Assembly (NCBI GenBank): GCA_039028315.1
Contig: JBCCIH010000073.1
Span: 1-10,293 of the forward strand
DNA from: Thermodesulfobacteriota bacterium
GTDB lineage: Bacteria; Desulfobacterota_D; UBA1144; Nemesobacterales; UBA2774
Reading direction: 5' to 3'
DNA length: 10,293 nt
The translations under genes and the position numbers were made by a program. The notes below the pieces were generated by a model, which saw only the letters and a list, made by a program, of their open reading frames with translations, ran no database searches and was not told the origin of the DNA. This document shows positions 1 to 6,417 of the stretch, piece by piece (the stretch's first letter is position 1; each line of letters begins with the position of its first letter).

Positions 1-1
1 G

Positions 2-517
2 CCTGAGATGGATGCAATTAAAGAAAAGTATAAAGAAGACAAGACTAAACAAAACACAGAGCTTATGGCTCTATATTCAAAGCATGGAATAAACCCACTA
101 AGTCAGCTAGGTGGGTGCATGCCGCTACTAATTCAGTTCCCAGTATTTATAGCAATTTATGATATCTTGCGTCATTCAATAGACCTAAGGCACAGTCCAT
201 TTCTATGGATACAAGATCTCTCTGAGCCAGATATGCTGTTTATGATACCGGTGATCGACATACCATTTAGACTTCTTCCGATAATCATGGGAGCAGCTTG
301 GTTCTTGTCTCAGAAGATGACCCCAATGAGCACCGCAATGGGCGGAGAGCAGATGCAGCTACAGATGAAACTTATGCAGTATATGCCAATATTTTTCGTA
401 TTCCTTTTCTGGAATTTACCCTCTGGCTTAGTGCTGTATTGGACAGTTAGCAATATCTTATCCATTGCACAACAACTATATGTAAATCGTAAGGTAGCGG
501 CCCTTCAGGGAGGATAG
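2..517 (+). CDS. yidC: Membrane protein insertase YidC (Oxa1 family), C-terminal part, 5' truncated by window edge
   Basis: YidC inserts and folds inner-membrane proteins, alone or with SecYEG. The frame is open from base 2, so the visible 171 residues are only the conserved C-terminal core and the first internal Met is not the real start. The fragment opens in the charged cytoplasmic hairpin (EKYKEDK) and runs into 'NPL..LGGCMPLLIQFPVF', the classic hairpin-to-membrane transition. Hydrophobic segments follow at about residues 40-60, 93-109 and 128-160, the last containing the family hallmark 'PSGLVLYW..SNILSIAQQ'. The loop 'LRHSPF.WIQDLS' resembles Gram-negative YidC. Compared with the familiar 'NPLGGC' there are three extra residues (SQL). 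jag follows 5 nt later with its Shine-Dalgarno sequence inside the yidC 3' end, so the two are surely co-transcribed. The identification is firm; the missing N-terminal periplasmic domain cannot be judged. Confidence 0.96.
   Translation, partial: PEMDAIKEKYKEDKTKQNTELMALYSKHGINPLSQLGGCMPLLIQFPVFIAIYDILRHSIDLRHSPFLWIQDLSEPDMLFMIPVIDIPFRLLPIIMGAAWFLSQKMTPMSTAMGGEQMQLQMKLMQYMPIFFVFLFWNLPSGLVLYWTVSNILSIAQQLYVNRKVAALQGG
508..513 (+). promoter_or_regulatory. Shine-Dalgarno sequence of jag
   Basis: GGGAGG lies inside the last codons of yidC, 9 nt before the ATG at 523. It fixes the jag start and suggests translational coupling within the yidC-jag operon. Confidence 0.8.
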
Positions 518-522
518 ATCAT

Positions 523-1173
523 ATGGCGATAGCGATAGAAAAACAAGGTAAAACAGTATCAGATGCTACTATAAGCGCTTGTGAGGAACTCGGAGTTTCC
601 CGCAGCGAAGTTGATGTTGAGGTAATTCAGGAAAGCTCCAAAGGAGTTTTAGGCATTGGAGGCAGAGATGCCAAAGTAAGGGTTACCGTTAAGAATGAAA
701 AATTAAGTGAAAAAGGGCTTAGATCTAAAAAAGCGCTTGAATCTATTTTAGAACATTTGGTCCCTACTTACTCCGTTGGTATTAGAGAGACTAACGACCG
801 TATAAGGCTCGATATTAAAGATACCAATGATAAAGGGCTTCTTATAGGAAAACGTGGGGAGATGATTAAATCCCTTGAGTACATAGTTGGTAAGATTTCG
901 TCACGCGCAAGTGAAGACGGCAGGGAAAAAAGAATTAACATTGATATTGACGGTTATAAAGGACGCCGAGAGGACAAGATATCTAGGCTGATACGTGATA
1001 CAGCTAAGAAAGTAAGAAAGATTAAAAAGCCAATATCACTTGATCCAATGTCGGCTGCAGAAAGAAGAATGGCTTACATAGCTCTTAAAAGGGAAGGCGG
1101 CGTGGGTTATGAAACTAAAGAAGATAAAAATCAAAAAAGAATTATTATTACGCCCCAACACTCTAAAGGTTAA
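523..1173 (+). CDS. jag: Jag/KhpB (EloR) RNA-binding protein: Jag-N, KH and R3H domains
   Basis: Jag (SpoIIIJ-associated, also KhpB or EloR) is a cytoplasmic RNA-binding protein usually encoded next to yidC and linked in other bacteria to cell elongation and RNA regulation. The 216 residues hold three domains. A Jag-N domain covers about 1-56, with the signature 'SSKGVLGIGGRDAKV' near 38-52. A KH domain covers about 75-145; its GxxG loop is G109-K-R-G112 within 'LLIGKRGEMIKSLEYIVG'. An R3H-like domain covers about 148-212 with 'LDPMSAAERRMAYIAL'. The start is fixed by a good Shine-Dalgarno sequence and a typical N-terminus. One oddity: where the R3H signature has R-x3-H ('ERRIVH' in many Jags), this protein has R181-x3-Y185, and the tail after it is shortened, so the R3H part looks degenerate. 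No further + strand gene follows in this cluster; tadA converges from the other side. Confidence 0.95.
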   Translation: MAIAIEKQGKTVSDATISACEELGVSRSEVDVEVIQESSKGVLGIGGRDAKVRVTVKNEKLSEKGLRSKKALESILEHLVPTYSVGIRETNDRIRLDIKDTNDKGLLIGKRGEMIKSLEYIVGKISSRASEDGREKRINIDIDGYKGRREDKISRLIRDTAKKVRKIKKPISLDPMSAAERRMAYIALKREGGVGYETKEDKNQKRIIITPQHSKG

Positions 1174-1174
1174 T

Positions 1175-1213
1175 TTGGTCATATAAAAATAGGGCCAGTT
1201 AATTTATTTCTAA
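1175..1213 (+). terminator. Weak hairpin after jag, possible terminator
   Basis: The 41-nt gap between the convergent jag and tadA genes contains TTGGTC (1175-1180), able to pair with GGCCAG (1193-1198) through two G-U wobbles across a 12-nt A-rich loop. A T-rich but broken run (ttaatttatttc) follows. The structure is weak and the assignment tentative. Confidence 0.25.
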
Positions 1214-1214
1214 C

Positions 1215-1679
1215 TTAGATTGATTTCCGTTTCGATTTAAAAAAATCTTTAAGAAGATTTGAGCATTCTTGCTCTAAAACACCCTCTACCACTTCAATCC
1301 TGTGATTTAATTTGTTATCTACACCTATATTGTAGACTGAAAAAACAGCGCCGGCCTTTGGATCCCGCGTACCGAAGACCAAACGAGATATTCTGGACAG
1401 CACTATCGCTCCGATGCACATAGCACATGGCTCTAGTGTTACATACATCGTCATGCCGTCTAATCTCCAGTTTCCGTGTTTTTTTGAGGCTTCTCTAAGC
1501 GCGACTACCTCTGCATGAGCTGTGGGGTCTTGTTTGGTTTCTCTAAGGTTGTGGGCTGATGAAAGTGGGATATTGTCAGTTCCGACAACTAATGCTCCAA
1601 CAGGAACTTCACCACTGCTCCCGGCTAATTGAGCTTGTTCAATAGCCAGGAGCATAAATTTTTTGTCATTATCTGTCAT
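1215..1679 (-). CDS. tadA: tRNA-specific adenosine deaminase TadA
   Basis: TadA deaminates A34 to inosine in the anticodon of tRNA-Arg(ACG), allowing one tRNA to read several arginine codons; it is normally essential. The 154 residues are the usual length for the family. The zinc and catalytic motifs are complete: H55-A-E57 within 'DPTAHAEVVALREA' and P84-C85-A-M-C88 within 'TLEPCAMCIGAIVLSRI'. 'GEVPVGALVV' near 23-32 and 'VFGTRDPKAGAVFS' near 101-114 are typical of bacterial TadA rather than of cytidine or guanine deaminases. The start is the only ATG in a suitable place, but no clear Shine-Dalgarno sequence precedes it. The gene lies 39 nt downstream of ligase 1 on the same strand with no evident promoter in the gap, so it may depend on read-through. 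Downstream it converges on jag. Confidence 0.95.
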   Translation of the reverse strand: MTDNDKKFMLLAIEQAQLAGSSGEVPVGALVVGTDNIPLSSAHNLRETKQDPTAHAEVVALREASKKHGNWRLDGMTMYVTLEPCAMCIGAIVLSRISRLVFGTRDPKAGAVFSVYNIGVDNKLNHRIEVVEGVLEQECSNLLKDFFKSKRKSI

Positions 1680-1718
1680 AACTTGGTGAAGGTATATGAC
1701 GTCTATTTTTAATAATTG

Positions 1719-3449
1719 TTACTTTCTTGCGCTGAATTTAATTCCAGCTTCGTTTCTGTCCCAGGTTTTGTCTGTGATTTCTTTAATTTCAGCAACCTTA
1801 ATTTTCTGAGTTGCTGTAACAGGGAAACCATCTTCGTATACTTCAATAAACCTTGGAACCATTGCTACCATAACTTTCTCAGCCATCCAGTGGCTAAATT
1901 CTACAGGGTCAAACTCTGAGCCTGATTTTACTGTTATGTTCAGCTTTATCTCATCATCTGAAACATTCGGAAGCCTGATTCCTACAGCTATAGCTTCCTG
2001 AATTGCATCGTGCTGATTAGCAACGTCTTGAACCGCAATTGGGTCAACGTTCTCACCAGACACCCTTATTCTGCTGAATCTTCCTGCGAAATAGTATCTT
2101 CCGTCGATTCCTCTTGCGAATAGGTCATCTGAGTTAAAGAACCCGTCATCATCAAATGCTTCATTAGTTCTTCTTTCGTCTTTAAAGTACTCGTTTAGTG
2201 TTGTGTGTGGTACGAGGGGTTTAATATAAAGCAGACCTTTTGCCTCATCTGGAGGGGTTGGGTCTTCATAAGGATCCCAGAAAGGTCTCATTACTTCTGT
2301 TATATCCTCAGGGTTTCTAAGTTCTGTGTAATATCCGTCCATTGGGAAACCTGATGAACCAGGACGATGGTCTTCAGGGTCTTTCCATAGAACCATACCC
2401 ATTTCTGTGGAACCGTATCCGTCAATAACCCTTACGCCGAATCTTTCCTGAAACTCTTGTAAGTTTCTTGGCGCTGGTGATCCTAACATAATTCTGATGT
2501 TGTGTTTCTTATCCCATTCTGATGGATCTGCCGCCCATAGGTATTCGGCTACAGCACCAAGCATGTTTACACATGTAGCGCCGCACTCTGTTGCCCATTT
2601 CCAAAAGCTTGAAGCTGAGAATCTTGTAAAGAATACTGCTGTTGATCCTGATCCCATGGCGCTGAATAGTGCCATAACCTGAGCGTTAGCGTGTCCTAGT
2701 GAAAGAATACTCATTAAAGTGTCTTCACTTCTTACGCCCTGCTGTTGTAAGTATGACCTGACTGTCATAATAACGCCGCCGTGGTCTCTAGCAACACCTT
2801 TTGGCATTCCTGTTGTACCTGAGGTGAACATACATCTTTCCATATCGTGTGTTGTTACTTCAACACCGGTGTTCTCAGTTGAAGCATTATCAAAAGCTGT
2901 AGCAAATGGAAGTGTTTTGATGCCTCCAATATCTGATGGTACATCACCTGGATTACCTGTCATAAATATGACTTTCAAGTTTTCTAGATCACCTGCAATC
3001 TCTTGTAATAGAGGTAAACTGCCTGGATCAACTACGAGTGTTCCCATTTCAGAATAATTAATTACATAAGCTAGCCTTTCGCCTTTTTCATCTTTATTTA
3101 TAGGTACTTGAACTCCACCTAATTTATGAATCGCTATGATACTAGCAACATACTCAGAGCAGTTGAGCATGTACATGCCAATCTTGTCGCCTTTATTAAC
3201 TCCAAACTCGTCTTTAAGACCGTTAGCAACTCTGTTAGCCCACTCGTTTGTTTCTTTGTATGTGTAGCTTTCAGATACTACGCCGTCATTGTTTGCAATT
3301 TTAAACATTGCTTTATCTGGGAATTGTTCTGCCCCCATCTCCAGACATTTTGTAATTGGTTGCCACTCGTTTGAGTCTTCAAAATTACCAAACGGAAGCG
3401 TTCCTTCTCCCAGGTACTGAGCGTCTCTGGGTTTGAATAATAACCGCAT
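1719..3449 (-). CDS. AMP-dependent acyl-CoA synthetase/ligase (ANL superfamily), paralogue 1
   Basis: This is an adenylate-forming enzyme expected to activate a carboxylic acid with ATP and transfer it to CoA; the substrate cannot be read from the sequence. The 576 residues carry the ANL core motifs in order: P-loop 'TSGTTGMPKG' (209-218), 'GYGSTEMG' (344-351), 'DGFFNSDDL' (435-443), the hinge region 'RIRVSGENVDP' (460-470), and C-terminal 'PVTATQKIKV' (543-552), where K549 aligns with the catalytic lysine. Two motifs are unusual: the common 'TGD' reads 'SDD', and the common 'TxTGK' reads 'TATQK'. There is no signal peptide or membrane segment, so it is cytoplasmic. The start is set by AGGAGG 5 nt before the ATG and matches the start of ligase 2 (at 4610-6334). 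A crotonobetaine/carnitine-CoA ligase or medium-chain acyl-CoA ligase label is possible but not supported here. tadA follows on the same strand. Confidence 0.9.
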   Translation of the reverse strand: MRLLFKPRDAQYLGEGTLPFGNFEDSNEWQPITKCLEMGAEQFPDKAMFKIANNDGVVSESYTYKETNEWANRVANGLKDEFGVNKGDKIGMYMLNCSEYVASIIAIHKLGGVQVPINKDEKGERLAYVINYSEMGTLVVDPGSLPLLQEIAGDLENLKVIFMTGNPGDVPSDIGGIKTLPFATAFDNASTENTGVEVTTHDMERCMFTSGTTGMPKGVARDHGGVIMTVRSYLQQQGVRSEDTLMSILSLGHANAQVMALFSAMGSGSTAVFFTRFSASSFWKWATECGATCVNMLGAVAEYLWAADPSEWDKKHNIRIMLGSPAPRNLQEFQERFGVRVIDGYGSTEMGMVLWKDPEDHRPGSSGFPMDGYYTELRNPEDITEVMRPFWDPYEDPTPPDEAKGLLYIKPLVPHTTLNEYFKDERRTNEAFDDDGFFNSDDLFARGIDGRYYFAGRFSRIRVSGENVDPIAVQDVANQHDAIQEAIAVGIRLPNVSDDEIKLNITVKSGSEFDPVEFSHWMAEKVMVAMVPRFIEVYEDGFPVTATQKIKVAEIKEITDKTWDRNEAGIKFSARK

Positions 3450-3454
3450 ATACT

Positions 3455-3460
3455 CCTCCT
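3455..3460 (-). promoter_or_regulatory. Shine-Dalgarno sequence of ligase 1
   Basis: CCTCCT on the + strand reads AGGAGG on the coding strand, 5 nt before the ATG. It is a full match to the anti-Shine-Dalgarno core and confirms the start. Confidence 0.85.
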
Positions 3461-3491
3461 TACTTATTTTCTATAGTTCAGACCAGCGAAT

Positions 3492-3521
3492 AATATAAGT
3501 CGATATAGATACACTTGTCAA
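3492..3521 (-). promoter_or_regulatory. Sigma-70-type promoter for ligase 1 (and perhaps tadA)
   Basis: Read on the - strand, a perfect -35 TTGACA (3516-3521) is followed after 18 bp by TATATT (3492-3497), a 5/6 match to the -10 consensus. Transcription would start near 3485, giving a leader of roughly 36 nt that holds the AGGAGG site. It is the best-placed promoter in the window for a Shine-Dalgarno-led gene. Confidence 0.65.
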
Positions 3522-3587
3522 ATCCTTTCATAACTAAAAATGACGATCACTTAGTTAAATTTAATATAAGCGTGTATGATTTATATT

Positions 3588-3617
3588 TTGCTGGTACTCA
3601 CCGAATATTTAATATTC
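3588..3617 (+). promoter_or_regulatory. Possible promoter/operator of the exchanger gene, with perfect 7-1-7 palindrome
   Basis: GAATATT-T-AATATTC (3603-3617) is a perfect inverted repeat 43 nt upstream of the exchanger ATG. It overlaps a weak candidate promoter: TTGCTG (3588-3593), then 16 bp, then TAATAT (3610-3615). A repressor site is conceivable, but the DNA is very A+T-rich, so both calls are tentative. Confidence 0.25.
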
Positions 3618-3641
3618 TTATTTAGGTTAATGATTTTTTAT

Positions 3642-3647
3642 AAGGAG
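3642..3647 (+). promoter_or_regulatory. Shine-Dalgarno sequence of the Na+/Ca2+ exchanger gene
   Basis: AAGGAG lies 12 nt before the ATG at 3660. The spacing is long but workable, and no better-placed in-frame start is seen. Confidence 0.6.
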
Positions 3648-3659
3648 TAAAAGTATTAT

Positions 3660-4607
3660 ATGAGTGTTGCTCTATCTATTGTTCTATTTGTATTGGGTAT
3701 ATTGATGCTCTTTTTGGGAGGAGAGGGGCTTGTAAGAGGCTCATCTCGTTTGGCCCGCATCCTAGGTATTACTCCACTTGTAATTGGATTGACCGTCGTA
3801 GCTTTTGGTACTTCAGCACCAGAGTTTGTGGTTGGACTAATCGCCGCCCTGCAAGATCAAAGCGATATAGTTCTTGGCAATATTATTGGGAGCAACATTT
3901 CAAACATAGGATTAATATTAGGCATTGGTGCAATAATCAGCCCCCTTATGATTCAGATGAGGCTGATAAAAGTAGAAGTTCCGATCATGCTCGCTTTATC
4001 CTTTGTGCTCTACGGTATTGCATGGTGGAGCTTAGAGATCGGCTTAGTGCAGGGGATATTTCTTTTTGGTGCTTTAATAGCATTTACAATCTTTAGTTAT
4101 TTTAGCTCGAGGAAAGAACATGATCATGTAAAAGAAGAGTACAAAGAGTCTGTAGAGTCTGATGGTCCGATTTGGAAGCAAATAATATTTATAGTGCTAG
4201 GGCTTGCCGGACTAATTATCGGAGCAAGATTAGTTGTTGACTCTGCAATATTCATAGCCCGGGTGGCTGGAGTTAGCGAGCTCGTAATAGGAATTACAGC
4301 AGTAGCAATCGGGACATCACTCCCAGAGTTGGCTGCAACAATTATCGCAGCAATAAGACGAGAACACGACATTATAGTCGGAAATATTATTGGCAGTAAT
4401 ATTTTTAATATTGGTATTCTGGGGCTTGTTTCAGTTATTCAGCCGATTGCTGTAGATAGAGAACTTCTTAGGTTTGAATTTCCGATAATGATATTCTTTT
4501 CAGTTCTACTACTGCCTTTAATGTATACAGGGAAAAGGCTAAGCAGAATAGAGGGAATTATACTGCTTATACTATATGCTGCATTTATATATTTGATCTT
4601 CAGATAG
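3660..4607 (+). CDS. CaxA/YrbG-type Na+/Ca2+ exchanger (CaCA superfamily)
   Basis: This is an inner-membrane antiporter expected to move Ca2+ (or a related cation) against Na+ or H+. The 315 residues form about ten hydrophobic segments in two inverted halves, each carrying one alpha repeat. Alpha-1 is 'GTSAPEF' (50-56) plus 'GNIIGSNISNIG' (73-84). Alpha-2 is 'GTSLPEL' (218-224) plus 'GNIIGSNIFNIG' (241-252). E55 and E223 sit at the positions of the paired cation-coordinating glutamates known from NCX_Mj. The halves are joined by a charged cytoplasmic loop (about 150-170) rich in E, K and H. Length and motifs fit the bacterial calcium/sodium antiporter family; the exact ion cannot be told from sequence. 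It diverges from ligase 1 across a 210-nt gap and ends 2 nt from the stop codon of ligase 2, which it meets head-on. Confidence 0.93.
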   Translation: MSVALSIVLFVLGILMLFLGGEGLVRGSSRLARILGITPLVIGLTVVAFGTSAPEFVVGLIAALQDQSDIVLGNIIGSNISNIGLILGIGAIISPLMIQMRLIKVEVPIMLALSFVLYGIAWWSLEIGLVQGIFLFGALIAFTIFSYFSSRKEHDHVKEEYKESVESDGPIWKQIIFIVLGLAGLIIGARLVVDSAIFIARVAGVSELVIGITAVAIGTSLPELAATIIAAIRREHDIIVGNIIGSNIFNIGILGLVSVIQPIAVDRELLRFEFPIMIFFSVLLLPLMYTGKRLSRIEGIILLILYAAFIYLIFR

Positions 4608-4620
4608 TCTTATCTTGATC
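4595..4620. repeat. Inverted repeat spanning both stop codons of convergent genes
   Basis: AGATA (4602-4606), gtct, TATCT (4611-4615) form a short stem, flanked by outer GATC copies (4595-4598 and 4617-4620). The repeat covers the exchanger stop (4605-4607) and the ligase 2 stop (4610-4612). It may serve as a weak bidirectional terminator; no T-run follows on either strand. Confidence 0.3.
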
Positions 4621-6334
4621 GGAATTTCAGATCTGTTGTACTTCTGTCCCAAGTATTATCAGAGATTTCCTTAATCTCTGCAACTCTGATTTTCTGAGTA
4701 GCTGTAACAGGAAATCCATCCTGATACACTTCAATAAAGCGAGGCACCATAAATACAGGAGCTAGCTCTGCCATCCACTTAGAGAATTCTACTGGATCAA
4801 AGCTCTCACCTTTCTTAAGCGTAATATTCAGCTTTATCTCGTCATCTGATACATTCGGAAGCCTAATTCCAACTGCAATAGCTTCCTGGATTGAGTCATG
4901 CTGCATAGCAACGTCCTGAACTGCTATAGGATCAACGTTCTCACCAGATACTCTTATTCTGCTAAAGCGTCCCTGGAAGTAGAAGCGTCCGTCTATTCCC
5001 TCAGCAAATAAGTCATCTGAGTTAAAAAACCCATCATCATCAAATGCTTCTCTAGTGCGTCTTTCGTCTTTGAAATATTCATTTAGTGTAGTGTGCGGTA
5101 TAAGGGGTTTAATAAACAAAAGTCCCTTTGCTTCATCCGGAGGGGTTTGGCTATCGCTGGGATCCCAGAACGGACGCATAACTTTACTTGTGTCCTCAGG
5201 GTCTCTAAGCTCTACATAGTAGCCCTCCATTGGATACCCGGATGATCCCGGCCTGTGGTCCTCAGCATCTTTCCAAAGTACCATGCCCATTTCTGTTGAT
5301 CCGTATCCATCGATAGTACGTGTGTTGAATCTTTTTTGAAATTCTTCCAGATTGCGAGGTGCAGGGCCTGATAGAACAACTCTGACATTATGTGTTTGAT
5401 CCCACTCCGTAGGGTCTGCGGCCCAAAGATACTCAGCCACTGCTCCGAGCATATTCACATGAGTCGCCCCGCATTCAGTTGCCCATTTCCAAAAATTAGA
5501 GGCTGAAAAACGTGGGTAGAAAACTGCCGTTGCACCAGATCCTATTGCAGTAAACAGTGCCATAACCTGAGCGTTAGCATGTCCGAGTGTAAGCACACTC
5601 ATTAAAATGTCATCACTTCTAACTCCTGATTGCTGAATGTAGCCTCTTACCGTGAGAACAACGCCGCCGTGATTTCTGGAAACACCTTTTGGCATTCCCG
5701 TTGTTCCTGAAGTAAACATGCACCTTTCAACATCATGAGTTGTAACATCTACCCCAGGATTGTCACTTGAATACTCTTCAAATGTGCTAAAGGGTAGTGC
5801 TTTGATACCTCCTATGTCAGCAGGCACTTCACCGGAAGCATTGACAATAAAAATAACTTCTAGGTTTGTTAAATCCGAAGCTATTTCCTCAATGAAAGCG
5901 AGACTATCTTCATCTACAACAAGAGCTTTTGTTTCAGAATAGTTAATAACATAAGCAAGCCTCTCGCCCTTTTCATCTTTATTAATAGGCACCTGTACTG
6001 CGCCGGTTTTATGAGTAGCAATAATTGATACGATATACTCGGCGCGGTTTAGCATATAGATAGCAACTTTATCGCCTTTTACTACTCCGTAGTCCTTAAT
6101 TAATCCATTAGCAATTTTGTTAGCCCAGCTATTTGTTTGTTCATAATTGTATTCGCCGATTATGTTTCCTTCTGCGTCTGCAACTCTGAACATCGTCTTT
6201 TCCGGGAATTGTTCAGCGCCTTTTTCAAGGTATCTGGTTATTGGTTCCCATTTGTCGGTTTCATTGAAACTGCCAAATGGCAAATTCCCATTTCCTATGT
6301 ATTTGGGATCGCGGGGTTTGAATAGTAATTCCAT
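4610..6334 (-). CDS. AMP-dependent acyl-CoA synthetase/ligase (ANL superfamily), paralogue 2
   Basis: A second adenylate-forming ligase, 574 residues, collinear with ligase 1 (1719-3449) and about 70% identical by eye, most strongly from residue 200 onward. The same motifs appear: 'TSGTTGMPKG' (208-217), 'GYGSTEMG' (343-350), 'DGFFNSDDL' (434-442), 'RIRVSGENVDP' (459-469) and 'PVTATQKIRV' (542-551), with K548 at the catalytic lysine position. It shares ligase 1's unusual SDD and TQK variants, so these are inherited features rather than errors. The N-terminal 200 residues differ most, as do a few positions near 180-190 and 390-397. The ATG at 6334 is preceded by AAGGAG at 7 nt. It lies 83 nt downstream of trpG on the same strand and converges with the exchanger gene. 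The substrate is unknown; a related or slightly different acid from that of ligase 1 is likely. Confidence 0.9.
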   Translation of the reverse strand: MELLFKPRDPKYIGNGNLPFGSFNETDKWEPITRYLEKGAEQFPEKTMFRVADAEGNIIGEYNYEQTNSWANKIANGLIKDYGVVKGDKVAIYMLNRAEYIVSIIATHKTGAVQVPINKDEKGERLAYVINYSETKALVVDEDSLAFIEEIASDLTNLEVIFIVNASGEVPADIGGIKALPFSTFEEYSSDNPGVDVTTHDVERCMFTSGTTGMPKGVSRNHGGVVLTVRGYIQQSGVRSDDILMSVLTLGHANAQVMALFTAIGSGATAVFYPRFSASNFWKWATECGATHVNMLGAVAEYLWAADPTEWDQTHNVRVVLSGPAPRNLEEFQKRFNTRTIDGYGSTEMGMVLWKDAEDHRPGSSGYPMEGYYVELRDPEDTSKVMRPFWDPSDSQTPPDEAKGLLFIKPLIPHTTLNEYFKDERRTREAFDDDGFFNSDDLFAEGIDGRFYFQGRFSRIRVSGENVDPIAVQDVAMQHDSIQEAIAVGIRLPNVSDDEIKLNITLKKGESFDPVEFSKWMAELAPVFMVPRFIEVYQDGFPVTATQKIRVAEIKEISDNTWDRSTTDLKFRSR

Positions 6335-6341
6335 GCCTATG

Positions 6342-6347
6342 CTCCTT
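6342..6347 (-). promoter_or_regulatory. Shine-Dalgarno sequence of ligase 2
   Basis: CTCCTT on the + strand reads AAGGAG on the coding strand, 7 nt before the ATG at 6334-6332; it confirms that start. Confidence 0.75.
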
Positions 6348-6379
6348 AATATAGTGCTTGTTCTAAAAAAGCGAATAAT

Positions 6380-6408
6380 AATCTAACCGAGCGTCTGCTC
6401 GTAAGCAA
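6380..6408 (-). promoter_or_regulatory. Inverted repeat between trpG and ligase 2: weak terminator or promoter-spacer operator
   Basis: CGAGC-N4-GCTCG (6388-6401) is a G+C-rich 5-bp hairpin in otherwise A+T-rich DNA; with a bulge and a mismatch it extends to CTTACGAGC/GCTCGGTTAG. Read on the - strand it lies just after the trpG stop. The nearest run of six T residues is about 17 nt further on, so it is a poor intrinsic terminator. It also fills the 17-bp spacer of a weak promoter-like pair, TTGCTT (6403-6408) and TAGATT (6380-6385), so it could instead be an operator for ligase 2. Confidence 0.3.
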
Positions 6409-6417
6409 TTTAATTTA

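Noticed and set aside
1716..3374. Several + strand open frames opposite ligase 1 (for example 2719-3057 and 3126-3374)
   Set aside because: They lie wholly antisense to a well-supported gene, have no recognisable domain or ribosome site, and show Cys/Ser/Val-rich composition typical of antisense frames.
1719..3449. Naming the ligases caiC (crotonobetaine/carnitine-CoA ligase)
   Set aside because: Only general ANL motifs are visible and no other carnitine genes are nearby; the substrate cannot be inferred.
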